Positions 10,789-22,208 of a DNA stretch of 64,000 nt are shown piece by piece (position 1 is the first letter of the stretch; every line of letters starts with the position of its first letter). A program made the translations under genes and the position numbers. The stretch is from Scleromitrula shiraiana (Eukaryota; Ascomycota; Leotiomycetes; Helotiales; Sclerotiniaceae), in the NCBI GenBank assembly GCA_028455995.1, contig JABELC010000003.1, positions 2,046,001-2,110,000 of the forward strand, given 5' to 3'. Below the pieces are notes generated by a model that saw nothing but the letters and a program-made list of their open reading frames with translations, did no database searches and was not told where the DNA came from.

Positions 10789-12263
10789 ATGTAGAGGATG
10801 GATGGATGGATGGATGGATGGATGAATGGATGGATGGATGGATGGATGGATGAATGAGAAAGACAAATTTAATTTGATGGATGGAGGAATAGGACAGGAT
10901 ACGATAATTATCAATACTGCAAGAGAGCAAAACATGTCGGAAGGAATAATACAGACAACCGAAATTTATCAGCAAATGGATGGATGGATGTATGTATAAA
11001 TGGATGAAAATCCGTTATAGGGGACAATATATTTAAGATAACTCGAACTCATCAGCAAATGGATAGACGGATAGATACTCAGGGTGTGTTCCGGCTCATA
11101 CATAAATTTAAATTTGAATAACTTATAAATGAACATACAGTAGTTCACATACAAATATAAAACCATATCTTGACCTAAGCAAACACAAATATGATATGCA
11201 CTCGGTGAGCCAGAACAGATAGATCTAAGAAGTCGTATTTAGATACCGAGGATAGCATGATTAATATCATACAGAGCCTTCTGCACACGCACATATAACA
11301 CACACATATACGCATAAGAAGACCTATAGTTTCCCAAACTTAAACTCAAGTATCAAGTTAACCATCCAGCAACCACTCTATCACAACATGAAAAATGAGA
11401 ATGCAATCAGGTGCCACGAAGAACAAAAAGCCAAAAAAAAACAAACCCCAAACCCCAACAATATCCACGAAACCACAATAGAAACAAGGTCTAGGAAAAC
11501 TAAAGTGCTCGCTCAATCTATGCAACCCCTCTACAAAACCATCATTCCCCTCCTCATAACCAAGCGGAAGAAACTATTCCGCCGCCCAACCAAAGTAATA
11601 GTCATCACTCCATCCATCCACAGGCTCTTCACTCGCTCTCACACCTGTACCAAGCAAGCGCCGATGACCACTTATGGAAGGAATCCTCTTCAATACTAGT
11701 ATGTTCTTTTTCATTCGCGTCTTGATGTCTACAAAGGGTTAATGTATCGCTGGATACGAAACACACTCTTACAGGTAGTATGGCTGTTGATGCAAACCAT
11801 GATGCAATCGCCTTCACGGCTTTGGTCGAAATGAAAAAGAGAGGGAGGAACTATATCATCCCGGTTTATTCAATAGATAAACGAATGTAGCATACTACTA
11901 CATTACATTTTGATTCATCAAACCGCTAGATTAGTGAGGTATATCTCATACAACTAGATTATCCAAAATGAATCTCACACTTACAATCACATATGTAGCA
12001 TCAAAAATAGACGGGCTACTTAATTTATAGATGTTTGCATTTGCTTGCTTCATGAAGACTCCAGAAAAAAGACTCATGAACCCAAATTTTTCCACCACAA
12101 AGTAGAAAACATACATTTTATTCTTGTCTACCACCCTCTCCCAAAACCGTCCCTTCACCACACCCTCATATCGACCAATGGCCTTGTCCCACTCACAAGA
12201 TACTGTGTTCTCTCTATGCAGTTGCCCAGAACAGGAAACCACACGAGCTCAGGAGCAATTTAT
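10789..12263. other. Intergenic region with GGAT repeats
   Basis: Convergent spacer between copy C (plus) and the BAP31-like gene (minus). It begins with GGAT repeats and then is AT-rich with further short GGAT runs near 10976-10995. A 103-codon Lys/Thr-rich frame at 11388-11699 and others here lack protein-like character. Confidence 0.4.
10796..10856. repeat. (GGAT)n microsatellite
   Basis: About 15 tandem tetranucleotide units, two of them GAAT variants, starting 8 bases after the stop codon of copy C and so probably within its 3' untranslated region. Confidence 0.85.
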
Positions 12264-13156
12264 TTATTTATCCTTTCTCGAGCCAGCAGGAGCATCCTTA
12301 GCCGCGACCCTATCACCCATAGCGAAATACTCTCTCTCGTTATTCTTAGCCTGCTCCTCAAGAGTGGTTCTGCGGGTTTCGCTGTGAGACAACTCCTTCT
12401 CCAACTCAGCGATTCGGTTTCTAAGTTTTCCGATCTCCCCAACGCTTCCGGCGTTGGCCAACTTGTCGGAATCCTTTCCACCGGTCTTGGGGCTGCCTTC
12501 CAAGATCTGGACTCGTTCTTCCAAACGCAAGACTTCAAGGATCATGGTGTATGTGCGGTTGAGGATCAAGGAGAGGAAGAGTGTGAATCCGCAAAGGTAC
12601 ATGTTACGTTGAGAATAGAATTTTCGTGCTTGTACTTCCATGCGTTCATGACCGATAACTGGTGCTCTGCTAAACGTTAGACTTGCTCAACAAATAATGG
12701 AGGAAGGAAAGCTTACCCAGCTTGGCTTTTATTGGCATCTGCGAGTTCAACTTGGACACGATATACCCGGTTGACACTGTCGATGAAAAGGATTAAAATG
12801 AAGATAAATGTAATCTTCATACCATATTGTAATTTGGCTACCAGTCGACTATGGCTTCTGGTAGGGTATTAGTAGGTAGCAATAATTGGAATTGACGGAA
12901 TACTACGCACATGAATGAAAAGAGCTTTCTGCGAACAGTGAAAGGAAGTGGGCAGACGAGTAGCATAAAGAGGGACATCTCTGCCACAAGGAGCACGAAG
13001 ACCTGTTTGAGTTGTAGTTAGCACCATGTTGATTATGAAGGTATCACAGCTTTCGAAAATAATGCCAATGGTACCCCGCCTCAGAGAGAAAGCAGCTTAT
13101 GATGTGCAGCAAAATAGTAGAGGATGGAAACATACGAGACTGTAATAGAGCGTCAT
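12264..13156 (-). CDS. BAP31-like ER membrane protein (Yet family)
   Basis: Four exons on the minus strand (13156-13136, 13002-12911, 12857-12717, 12666-12264) encode 218 residues. The start MTLYYSLVFVLLVAEM, the PLP..VRRKLF loop and the block ILILFIDSVNRVYRV are hallmarks of BAP31/Bap29 and yeast Yet1-3. Three N-terminal membrane segments (about residues 5-25, 45-65 and 100-120) are followed by a cytosolic coiled coil (EERVQILE, EIGKLRNRIAELEKEL). The last four residues, RKDK, fit a dilysine-type ER retrieval signal. Family members act in the ER membrane as export or quality-control factors and, in yeast, associate with the translocon. Introns are 133, 53 and 50 nt, all GT..AG, and the frame is kept throughout. 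Size is typical. Confidence 0.93.
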
Positions 13157-14008
13157 CTTTGCGGCTGAATTCTTTCGAATATGAAAATGTTATTGTCGAT
13201 TCGTGTCCTGTTTAGATAGATAATCAATAAATGCTTTACACCAGGCAGCTGTTCGTTGTATACGATGTGTTCTTTCATGACGAAGGAAGTCCCTTTGTTC
13301 CGTAGACAATATGGTATGAAATGAATGTACTCACAATAATTAATATGTTCTCAGTTAAAAGTTCTTATTGAGATGCAAATTGTAGTTCTTGGAGGAGTTT
13401 TGAATTGAAGTTGTTGATGAGAAAAGTGGACAAAAAGTCAACGGAGTTGTTGTGGAGTATGTAGTATGTAGTATTTAGTATTTTCTCAGTACTTAAATAA
13501 TAAGTAGTGTACGGTATCCTATTCTGTAAAGCTCAACTCAAAGCTTCAACGTCATCACTAAAGTTTTGGGCTTGGAGAACCGAGCACTTGAGCTGTTTTT
13601 ATTTTATTTTAAAAAAAGGCCGTAAGGGCTTACTTCCAAGGAAAATATACGCTAATCTCAATCCGATTAAGAATATTTTTGGACTCATCATGTGATTGCT
13701 GTAGAAGCTGAGAATGAAATTGGAGTAAAGATGGAGTAAAGATGGAGGGAGTACCAGAACATCTAATTTACGTTTTCATTTATGCTACATATATGAAGTA
13801 GGTTACTATGTTAATGAAGTTTAATCTTGAATGGTTTTTAACATTTCAAGGTATTCTACCTTTCGGTTTATCTGTCTAGTATGGCTTCATGTTATGTATC
13901 TAGATCTAGAGCCAAGCCATTTACGTTTAAATTTTTGAGACACTCCATGAACGCCAACCAAGATGCTATAGCCAACTTAAATTCGTATACAATCAACTTT
14001 AAACCCCG
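13157..14008. other. Intergenic region
   Basis: Spacer between the BAP31-like gene's start and the end of the Dus3 gene (both minus). It should hold the BAP31 promoter and 5' leader and the Dus3 3' region. No further gene is seen. Confidence 0.4.
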
Positions 14009-16401
14009 TTATCCTTCTGCCTCAATTTCATAACTATTCGATTTATGTTTGGGTTGAAATTTAAAATTCTCATGTGCCGGCCCAAGGAACATTTCACTAG
14101 AGGTTCAATTAGCAAAAAAATAAAAAATGTTTCTTGAGCAATGAACATACCTAATCTTCATCCAGTCCAAATAGTTATCACTAGCCAATAGAGTTTCCAT
14201 ATCATTTCGTCCCCTATAAGCTGGTGGACGATCTTGCAAACTTGGTGGCAAGTGATCCAGAATGCCGACAGGAACATATCGATGGGCGAAACTCAACCAT
14301 TCCAATAAGAATCTTCTGGTCTGACCAACACCCATCTCATCAGATCCCCATGCTTCAAGTCCATAACGTGCAAATTTCTCAATGTAGCTGAGACGTTCCG
14401 ACGCAGATTTGTCGATATATTGTCCCTTCTCAATTTCCTCAAAGATCCATGGTTTTATGAGTGCCCCTCGAGCTACCATAACAGAATCGACCTTGGCATT
14501 TTGTATGTGATCAAGGTAATCAACATGAGAATAACAATCCCCGTTACCGATGAAGTATAGTTTTCCATCCGGAGAATTTGGGAGTGTGCGGGCATCTGCT
14601 TCGTGGATTGTGTCGGTTAGATCGTCCTTCTTCTCGTTATATGATTTGATCAAAGCTGCACATTCTGCGATGTAACCCCAATCGGCGTTCTTAGTATACC
14701 TTTGCTGTCTGCTACGACCATGAAGGGTGATAGCTGCACAACCAGGGGCACCAAGTCTTTCACGTGCTTCGAGACCACCAAATGCTAGACGTTCAATATT
14801 TTTGAGGGCATTAGGTTTCCCTGTAGCCGTACCCATACGGATCTTGGCTGTGATTGGAATTTCTCCCGAAACAGCGTTCATGCCTCGAATCATTTTCTCT
14901 AATTTCGCAGGTGCATCTAACAATGCTGAACCAGCTCCTTGTCGATACACAAGTTCAATTGGGCATCCACAATTAAGATCAATGACTCGTAGATGTGGCA
15001 CGACCCGACTTAAAACTTCAGCGGCTTTTATTGCCTGCCATGGCTTGTTTCCAGAAATTTGTGTTCCAAACTTCAGGTCTTTGGAATTATCATAGTTTTG
15101 AACCACGGAGGCAGATTTTGGTGCGAATCGTGGTGGCGTGATTTCACTCTCATGTGCCTTCATCAACGCCCATTCAGATTTTTGACCTTGAAACAATGGT
15201 AGAGACATGGCCATCTCCGAGTAAGTGAGTTGTGCTCCGAATTCCACACAAAGTCGACGATATGGAAGATTGCCTTGTGTGGTCAGAGGAGCAAGCACTG
15301 GTGTCTCAGGTCCAAAGTAAATTCGTCGCTTCTCAGAAGGAAGAAATGGTGGCTCCGTGTATTTTGCACGATTTTCTTCCCGTTCTTCCTCGGTCTGGTC
15401 TTTCTTCTGGTTGTTGAATTTCCTTACTTCCTCCGAATCTTGATCAAGCCATTTCGAGTACTGATCGGATTTATCCGTCTCAAATCGCCTTCGAGCCAGG
15501 TCAAGTTTATCTTGAGTTTTCACCACATTTACTACACCCTTTCGATCATCATCCTCGCCTGCAGGTTCCCCGATACGTTCTGACTCCTCAACAAGAACCA
15601 TCTCCTTTCGACCATCTTCTCGCACAATTTCCTTGGAATGACTGCCCACAAAACGACATTTCCAGCCAGATTGACATGTTCCATTGACCTCAAAAACTGG
15701 ACACTTTGCGTTGAAAGTAGTCAAATCTGCCCTCTTGCCCCGAGTCAAATATTTTCGTAGATCGTGTTCGCAATTGCAGTTGTCCCCAAATTTGCAATCC
15801 TTAGGAGAGAATTCTGAAGAGTTGGCCCGACTATTGCATAACCTCAATTTATCGCCCCATGATCCAAATTGTCGATCCTTATTCTGTCCCTTTTCTTTCT
15901 TCTTTCTCTCTTTTCTCCCTCCATTGTCTCGATCGTCAGTGCGAAGCTTTCCTTCGGCGGCATCATCATTTTCTACCGGATTTCGAGTATCTTGGCCTGA
16001 TCGACTGCCTGGTAGATGAATTAAATACCTAAATTATAGATTAGCATATGAATCATAAATTGATATTTATACACCACGATAAACACAAAGATAACAAGTG
16101 TAGCATGATTGACTTACTCGGCTTTGATTGCAGCTATTCCCCTCACTCTATCACGAGCATCTGTAGATGTAGCTGTCGAATCTGGAGCTGGCCCATCGAA
16201 TTTAGCCTTCTTTGCTGCCGGCTCTCCATTATTCGAAGAATTGGCATCGGTGCCATTCCTCTCAACCTTTTCAGCTTTCGTAATTGCCGAGTCTTCAGGT
16301 AAAATTGGTTGTGGTGGATGTGCTTCTTCCATTTGCACATCATCCAATGGTCTTTTCAAAGATTGTGATGGCTCCAATGGATTCATATTTTCGTCCGCCA
16401 T
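14009..16401 (-). CDS. dus3: tRNA-dihydrouridine(47) synthase Dus3
   Basis: Three minus-strand exons (16401-16118, 16028-14151, 14096-14009) encode 749 residues. It uses FMN and NADPH to reduce a uridine of the tRNA variable loop to dihydrouridine. The first about 155 residues are charged and disordered with AAKKAK and RKERKKKEK basic runs. Two CCCH-type zinc-finger regions follow (about residues 158-185 and 204-225), the mark of Dus3 among dihydrouridine synthases. The TIM-barrel begins near residue 335 (PVLAPLTTQGNLPYRRLC); the catalytic cysteine is in LNCGCP, about residue 450. Later come KIRMG, TLHGRSRQQRYTK, GNGDCYS and MVARGALIKPWIF. The small last exon supplies the C-terminal SEMFLGPAHENFKF block, confirming the 54-nt intron. 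The other intron is 89 nt. Length is normal for fungi. Confidence 0.95.
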
Positions 16402-17313
16402 GATGAAATATATTAGATCAGATGTTAATAATATCAATGTTTTCTGTAGAAGTTACGTGAATATAACTACACAATAATAAATTTTGATATTTTGTTGATC
16501 AAAGCGAAATAGTATTATTTATTAACCCAATATGAGTACTCGTAATTCGTTCAGATTAAAAAATTGAGGGGAGCTTTATCTTAGCGTACCAAAATGATCC
16601 ATAGATGTTCTAGAATAGCAATTCATAGACTCTAGCCACATCAACTTGAGCCACATAGAAAGCTGAAACTTTGAAGGGGCTTTGGTGGGGATAGCAGAGC
16701 TGATCATTAGAGGAAATGGAAGTATTATTACTGTAGTTACTGTAGAAGGGGGTGAAGGGGGGGGGGGGGGGTCTTGAATATTTTATCAATTTTGGTAATT
16801 CAATGAATAGATAAGTTATATACATATATACATATATACACATACTATACACATATTCATATATACACAGATATATATACATATATATATATATATATAT
16901 TTTGATAAGAAGAGTATTGATATCTAAATAGTATAAAGCCTTTGTTTTTTGTTTTTCGTTTGAATATTTAATGGAATTTATATCCATCCATATTGTCAAA
17001 ATATATCAAAATATATCAAAAAGTATCTAACTACCCGTGAATCACCCAACTAATCAAAACCAAAGGGCAAACTCCATCTTTCTTGCGACAATCTACATAT
17101 TAAAAACTAATAAAAAATAAAATCCAACAAAAATTCATTAGCCACTATTAGATTCCATCTCCCGTCTCCGTAAATCTTACTTTCTAAGACCCTTCCTTTC
17201 ATATTTCAGGGCTCTCATATCTACCTAAGTTCTTAAGGTACTAGGTAGTTATTTATACCCTCAGACAATGAAAGTCCGATCTTACTATTCAAGTAAAACA
17301 AGGTGTATCTATA
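16402..17313. other. Divergent promoter region with simple repeats
   Basis: Head-to-head spacer between the Dus3 and Kelch genes. It holds a G-rich run (about 16748-16771) and an AT/ATAC-rich dinucleotide stretch (about 16818-16900). No gene is supported. Confidence 0.45.
16818..16900. repeat. AT-rich TATACA/TA microsatellite
   Basis: Interspersed CATATA, ACACAT and a pure (AT)n run near 16878-16900; low-complexity DNA in the divergent promoter region. Confidence 0.7.
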
Positions 17314-18885
17314 ATGGCTGATTCCTCACCTAATGACAACACGAGTCGTCCACCTCTAAAGACCAAACTCTTACGTTCGCAGAAAATTATTCAATTATCT
17401 CCTACAGATACAAGACCACAAGATATTCCTGAGGATTCCGAAGCACCACCACCACCACGAGATAGTAATGCGCCTCCAACCCGCAGTCATACCCCTGGAC
17501 ACCTGTCGACGAAAAGTCAAGATAGGAGAAAGAAAGCATCCGACCTATCCTTGCGCCAACGATCACAATCACTCTCCCAAAAAGAATCCTCTAGCTCGTC
17601 CTCCATCAAATCATCCTCTGCGAAACCACCACCTACCAATCATGACAGTAGTACACCCCGACCCCCGGAGAGTGTCATGTCACTACCCGGAAGTAGTAGC
17701 ACCCCAGCACCTCCAATTCCAAAGGACGATCCACGTAGGGCCATGAATCTGCGATCCACATCTGCCATTGCCCCGAAAGCTCCCTCCTCCACCACATCAT
17801 CGTCTTCCGCACCGCCGCCTGTGCAACGTCCGCCGCGCGGTCCTTCAATCCCGTACCCTCCGTTACCAGACCCCAAGACCGCTCCCAATGTACTTCCTAG
17901 CCCAGCATCAGGTATGTACTGGTCTCGCGCACCAGTCTCCGGCTCATCTCATACTGCGTTGCGAGCCCATACTTCTACTCTCATCGGTTCCAATATCTAT
18001 GTCTTTGGCGGATGTGATGCACGTTCATGTTTCAACGAATTATATGTCTTAGATGCAGACGCATTCTATTGGTCGGCCCCTTATGTCTGCGGAGAGATAC
18101 CCTCTCCTTTGAGAGCAATGACATGCACAGCTGTAGGAAAGAAATTGATTGTGTTCGGTGGTGGTGACGGACCTGCATATTACAACGACATATATGTTCT
18201 CGATACATTAAATTTCCGATGGTCAAAACCGCAAATATCTGGGGATAGAGTTCCGAGCAAACGGAGGGCACATACGGCATGTTTATACAAAAATGGAATA
18301 TATGTATTTGGGGGCGGAGATGGAGTTCGGGCGTTAAACGATGTATGGCGATTAGATGTTGCAGATACCAATAAGATGTCCTGGAAGCTTATTTCAGCTC
18401 CCACAACATCTCCTGCAGATGACAAAACCAAACCCAAAGCCCGTGGTTATCATACGGCCAATATTGTTGGATCTAAGCTCATTATCTTTGGTGGTTCAGA
18501 TGGTGGGGAATGTTTCCGAGATGTATGGGTATTCGATATCGAAACCTCGACGTTCTCTCCTGTTACCATCCCTCTTTCATATCCCCGATTAAGTCATACC
18601 GCAACCATCGTAGGAAGCTATCTATTTGTGATTGGAGGTCACGACGGCGTAGAATATTCAAACGAAGTATTACTTCTCAATCTCGTCACTATGGTATGGG
18701 ACAAACGAAAAGTCTACGGAGACGCGATCAAAGCACGGGGTTATCACGGAACTGTATTGCACGATAGTAGACTCATTGTAGTAGGAGGTTTTGACGGCGG
18801 AGAAGTCTTTGGTGACGTTTCTGTGCTAGAGTTGGCGGTGCATGCTTATTATAGTCAAATTAGTCATTTTAGCATCGAGGTTTAG
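17314..18885 (+). CDS. Kelch-repeat protein
   Basis: A single open exon of 523 residues from ATG 17314. The first about 200 residues are Ser/Pro-rich and disordered (runs of SSSSS and PPP). From about residue 201 there are six Kelch motifs, each with a double glycine: FGGCD, FGGGDG, FGGGDG, FGGSDGG, IGGHDG and VGGFDG, spaced about 50 residues and enough for one beta-propeller. No BTB or other domain follows; the protein ends shortly after the sixth blade. Such propellers bind partner proteins; in fungi, Kelch-only proteins are often linked to polarity or signalling, but no specific partner can be named. A second Kelch protein, with a BTB domain, lies about 12 kb away at 30869. A splice-donor-like CAGGTATGT at about 17910 is inside the open frame and is not needed. 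Confidence 0.85.
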   Translation: MADSSPNDNTSRPPLKTKLLRSQKIIQLSPTDTRPQDIPEDSEAPPPPRDSNAPPTRSHTPGHLSTKSQDRRKKASDLSLRQRSQSLSQKESSSSSSIKSSSAKPPPTNHDSSTPRPPESVMSLPGSSSTPAPPIPKDDPRRAMNLRSTSAIAPKAPSSTTSSSSAPPPVQRPPRGPSIPYPPLPDPKTAPNVLPSPASGMYWSRAPVSGSSHTALRAHTSTLIGSNIYVFGGCDARSCFNELYVLDADAFYWSAPYVCGEIPSPLRAMTCTAVGKKLIVFGGGDGPAYYNDIYVLDTLNFRWSKPQISGDRVPSKRRAHTACLYKNGIYVFGGGDGVRALNDVWRLDVADTNKMSWKLISAPTTSPADDKTKPKARGYHTANIVGSKLIIFGGSDGGECFRDVWVFDIETSTFSPVTIPLSYPRLSHTATIVGSYLFVIGGHDGVEYSNEVLLLNLVTMVWDKRKVYGDAIKARGYHGTVLHDSRLIVVGGFDGGEVFGDVSVLELAVHAYYSQISHFSIEV

Positions 18886-19468
18886 TGATAGAGTTTGGGA
18901 GGATTTAAGAGTAGTAAGGATGGAAAGGAGTTGGAGGTTGGGAATATCTTCTTATTGGGGCGGAAATGATGTTATGAATTGTGTATGAGTAGAACACAAA
19001 TCCAATGAGTATTGATCTCTCTATTTATCTACGTTCCTGCTTTGTTTTGTATAGCTACATCTATAATGTTCAGAGCAGTAACTCTACCGAAATCTACGAA
19101 ATGCAATGTACCGAGTAGTAACTTCGGACGCCAGGTATTCTTCGGCTTCTACACTTTGGCCCATACATATGATTTAAAGTGATGAAAATTTGTGACAGAA
19201 TTTATCCTTTCTTTTTAACGTTTGTTTGCGAATGATCTGCACAAAAGCAATAAACCGTTGTTTACTATGCACGAACCTCGATATTAGGCATTAAATTTAA
19301 TGTTTCTAACTTGATATTTCGTTTGCTATTTCTTCATATTTGCAACCCAAATTCCTTCGATAATGAATAAGATATCTATGAGCTCACTTCTTCTTTGAGT
19401 TGGTTAACGACAGATTAAATCTTAAACAATAGTCAACACGAGCACAGTTGACAACTTCTACTCATAAA
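18886..19468. other. Intergenic region
   Basis: Spacer between the Kelch gene and DUF7918-like copy D, both on the plus strand. No gene or strong repeat is seen. Confidence 0.4.
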
Positions 19469-20678
19469 ATGGCTATCTTAAAATTCCTCCCCGGTCTCGA
19501 GGTTCACATTTGCACTGACGACCATCCGTTGACAGAATATGACCGAATTGAATATCAATCCACGCCTGGCGAACCAGATATATCTAGCATATCGAGACTT
19601 ACCTCAAAATACATCCCGGCAATTCACAACAAAGAATTTGCATTCAGAATCTCTAGCATCGGCCCTCCGGCCCCTGATTTAACAAACTTCTCCTTCGAAT
19701 TTTTCGTCGATCGTAAACATGTAGCAAGTAGAATGTTTGGTCCCAGTTTCCTACCCATGGATGGCACAATACTCGAGCCGTATTTTCTGGAAGGGGTAGA
19801 GCATTTCAAGGATGGAAAACTGATGGTTAGACCTTTTCGATTTTCCAAATTAGCTACTAGTAAGTGCTCAACTTCCATATGGTTGGAACTCAGAGATGCT
19901 AATGTTTATTAGCTAAGGACAAGGTGGCATACAACACAGTTAGAGAAGATACTCAACAACTTGAAGGCGTCGGTGAGATATCAGTTCACGTATATCGAAT
20001 TGTAAGAACAGGCAATCCACCACCGAATGAACCATCAGCGCTTCACCTTGGGAACTGGGGTCTTGGAGAATATCTTTTGGATAAGAAGTTGCATGTGGAA
20101 ACAATTAAATTCGAGCGGGAGTTTCAGTCTCATCGTACTAAGTAAGTGATTGACCCGAAAGCATCAAGTGTTCATATTATTGTATCTAACATATGGTAGA
20201 CTAGGATGCTCACGACTTAGTAAAAACACAATCACTGGGCCTTGTTCAACATTTGAATACGTCGACGGCATTGAATATCCATTTGGGGTATATCAGTTTA
20301 AATACAGATCTCGAGGTAGTTCTCAGCTTCGATCCCATCGCAAACATTTGATTTCAATCTAATAATATGTCTGCAGAAATTATCAAAGCCATTCTGGGAC
20401 TTAAACAGCTTCTTGAGACGCGAAACCTTGAGCTAATTCACGGATATGACACTTACGATGGTTCATTGCAAGTCCAAATCAGCGATGGAAGTTCTATTCA
20501 CAATGCCGCTACCCAAACACCCCACAGGGCTCCTACAGCAAGATCTTATGATCTTTATCATTCAAGTCCATATCATGATATTAGGTCAACTCTCAAAATT
20601 TGTCCAAATCAACTTGGAAATTGGGAATCTTATGATGAGAAGGAAGTCAAGCAGGAGGTTAAAGTTGAAGATAAATAA
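19469..20678 (+). CDS. DUF7918-like domain protein, copy D, intact
   Basis: Four exons, 19469-19859, 19913-20141, 20200-20315 and 20377-20678, encode 345 residues; introns of 53, 58 and 61 nt in phases 1, 2 and 1. It shows the family order clearly: MAILKFLPGLEVHI start, FEFFVDRK, the FRFSKLAT block, GEISVHVYR, FQSHRTKLG, then YVDGIEYPFGVYQFKYRSR and the short IIKAILGLKQLL helix. Unlike copies A to C it lacks the acidic VDLT-type tail; it ends in VKQEVKVEDK, which still has two psi-K-x-E sites. Function is unknown. It stands apart from the other three copies, separated by the BAP31, Dus3 and Kelch genes, so the duplication is not a simple adjacent tandem. Confidence 0.85.
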
Positions 20679-21116
20679 CTCGAATTCAACTCACAAAAGG
20701 GAATTGAGTAAAGAGGGGATTCATTACTTTAGTTCTAAATCAGGATTTGGTTGATTGTTTGCTACGACTGTGAGGTATGTTGGCAACCACAGAGGGGTGG
20801 TACAAAATTTTGTCGGGGAACACGCCAAGTGTGTATTTTTACGATGGACATGAAGCGCTAGTGGAGTTATTAGGACAAATCAAAGTGAGTTCAAATTAGT
20901 GGACATGATGATATATTAGCCATTTGTTTCATTTTGACGAGCTAGAGTTTTCCGATTAAGTTGCAGTAACGTGAAAGTTTTGGAGACAGACATCTACGTT
21001 TGTATCTCTATCCCACAACCTAGTATCCCAATCTCAATCACAACCCAACACATACCAACCACTCCCCAACATCCACCAGGCCACATCTTTACCCCCCTTT
21101 CCCCCCAAACCATCTT
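20679..21116. other. Intergenic region
   Basis: Convergent spacer between copy D (plus) and the small Cys/His-rich gene (minus). C-rich on the plus strand near 21020-21120. No gene is seen. Confidence 0.35.
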
Positions 21117-21356
21117 CTAATCCCCCAACACAACCCCCAATTCCACCCCTCTATCCTCCCCAAATCCAAACCCACATTCCTCCCTCCAATGCTTAAGACA
21201 ATACCCCCTCCCCGGTAACCAATTATGAACCACCAAGCTATAGTTCTGACAAATGGATGAAAATCCTCCCATCATAGCGGCGTTGAAACATGGGTGGCCT
21301 CTGGATCGATGCTGGCAGCCGCAGTGTTTGTAGATGAATTTAAGTTCGATACACAT
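21117..21356 (-). CDS. Small Cys/His-rich protein, divergent pair member 1
   Basis: A 79-residue frame starting MCIELKFIYKHCGCQHR. It contains C-G-C-Q-H, a cysteine at HPC, another at SIC, then GRGYCLKHW and EEC before a Gly-rich tail. The pattern, a Met-Cys start, a Y-x-x-C block and G-x-G-Y-C-x-K-[HC]-W, is shared with the gene at 22209, transcribed the other way; the shared pattern is the best evidence that both are real. The spacing of Cys and His suggests metal binding. No signal peptide is visible. The frame stays open upstream to 21716, but that part looks like untranslated leader, so the ATG at 21356 is preferred by comparison with the partner. No named family. Confidence 0.6.
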   Translation of the reverse strand: MCIELKFIYKHCGCQHRSRGHPCFNAAMMGGFSSICQNYSLVVHNWLPGRGYCLKHWREECGFGFGEDRGVELGVVLGD

Positions 21357-22208
21357 TTTGTCTGTGTTGAGTGGGGACTTTGGGTGTTGTAGATGTAGAT
21401 GATGGCAATTTAACATCCTAGTGTTTGGTGCGTGTAGTTGAGGTGGTGAGGGTATTTTGGCTTTGGGATTGAGCGTTCTGGAGGGTTGATTTATGTTGCA
21501 TGTTCTCCGTATCGTACGTCCATTTGCCCGATAGATCCTGGCCTGTCTTCTTTGCTGTATGAATACGAGTGTCGGGAAGACGCTATCAATCACTTTCTGT
21601 ACGTTTAAGTCCATGGTAGATGTGAGAATAGATGAATAGTCAGGCATCGGTTTACAAGTGAATAACCGTTGACTAATACCCGCACAGTAGATTCGACCGA
21701 AGTTCCGAAGTTTCACAAAAGTTCCTTCAGGAAGCCGGTCACTAGTTGCTCCGGCTTATAGCTTCTGAATCTGTAGTTTGTGTTTGATTTCCACGTTGTA
21801 TGGATTTTATCTCCTAATTGGATTTTCTAAGGATCTATCTGATTTATTAGTGCAGGAAAAGACTAATGCTTATGTAATGGACTAAGCGAAGACTAGGTGA
21901 CTGCTTAGAAAACGACAACCTCGGGACAACATCCATTGATAGATGAAGGGTAATTTAACTGGAATATCATCGAGTGAATCTAAGAAATAGTGTGAATCTA
22001 AAACATTCAATTTGCGATTGACAATTTATAAAAAACTTCTAAAGTTCTGATGTAGATGAAGAGTTCAAAAGGCGATCCATTAGCAGATATCATAGACATA
22101 ACAACAACCCAACCCTGACATCCTTCAACTCAAACTTACCAATCATCCCCCAAACAAGATTCGACATATCCAAGCTCCATCGAACAGATCTCCGACCTCA
22201 TCATAACT
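21357..22208. promoter_or_regulatory. Shared divergent promoter region of the Cys-rich pair
   Basis: An 852-base region lies between two oppositely transcribed related genes and so must carry both promoters. No specific factor site can be named. Confidence 0.4.

Noticed and set aside
11388..11699. 103-codon plus-strand frame
   Set aside because: Lys/Thr/Pro-rich composition follows the A- and C-rich DNA; no domain, no splice partner, and it lies in a convergent intergenic region.
16748..16771. G-run as a possible G-quadruplex promoter element
   Set aside because: A single long G-run in a low-complexity spacer; nothing shows a regulatory role.
21357..21716. In-frame upstream extension of the minus-strand Cys-rich gene
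   Set aside because: Open but without protein-like pattern, and its partner gene at 22209 starts directly with MC, so the shorter start is preferred.
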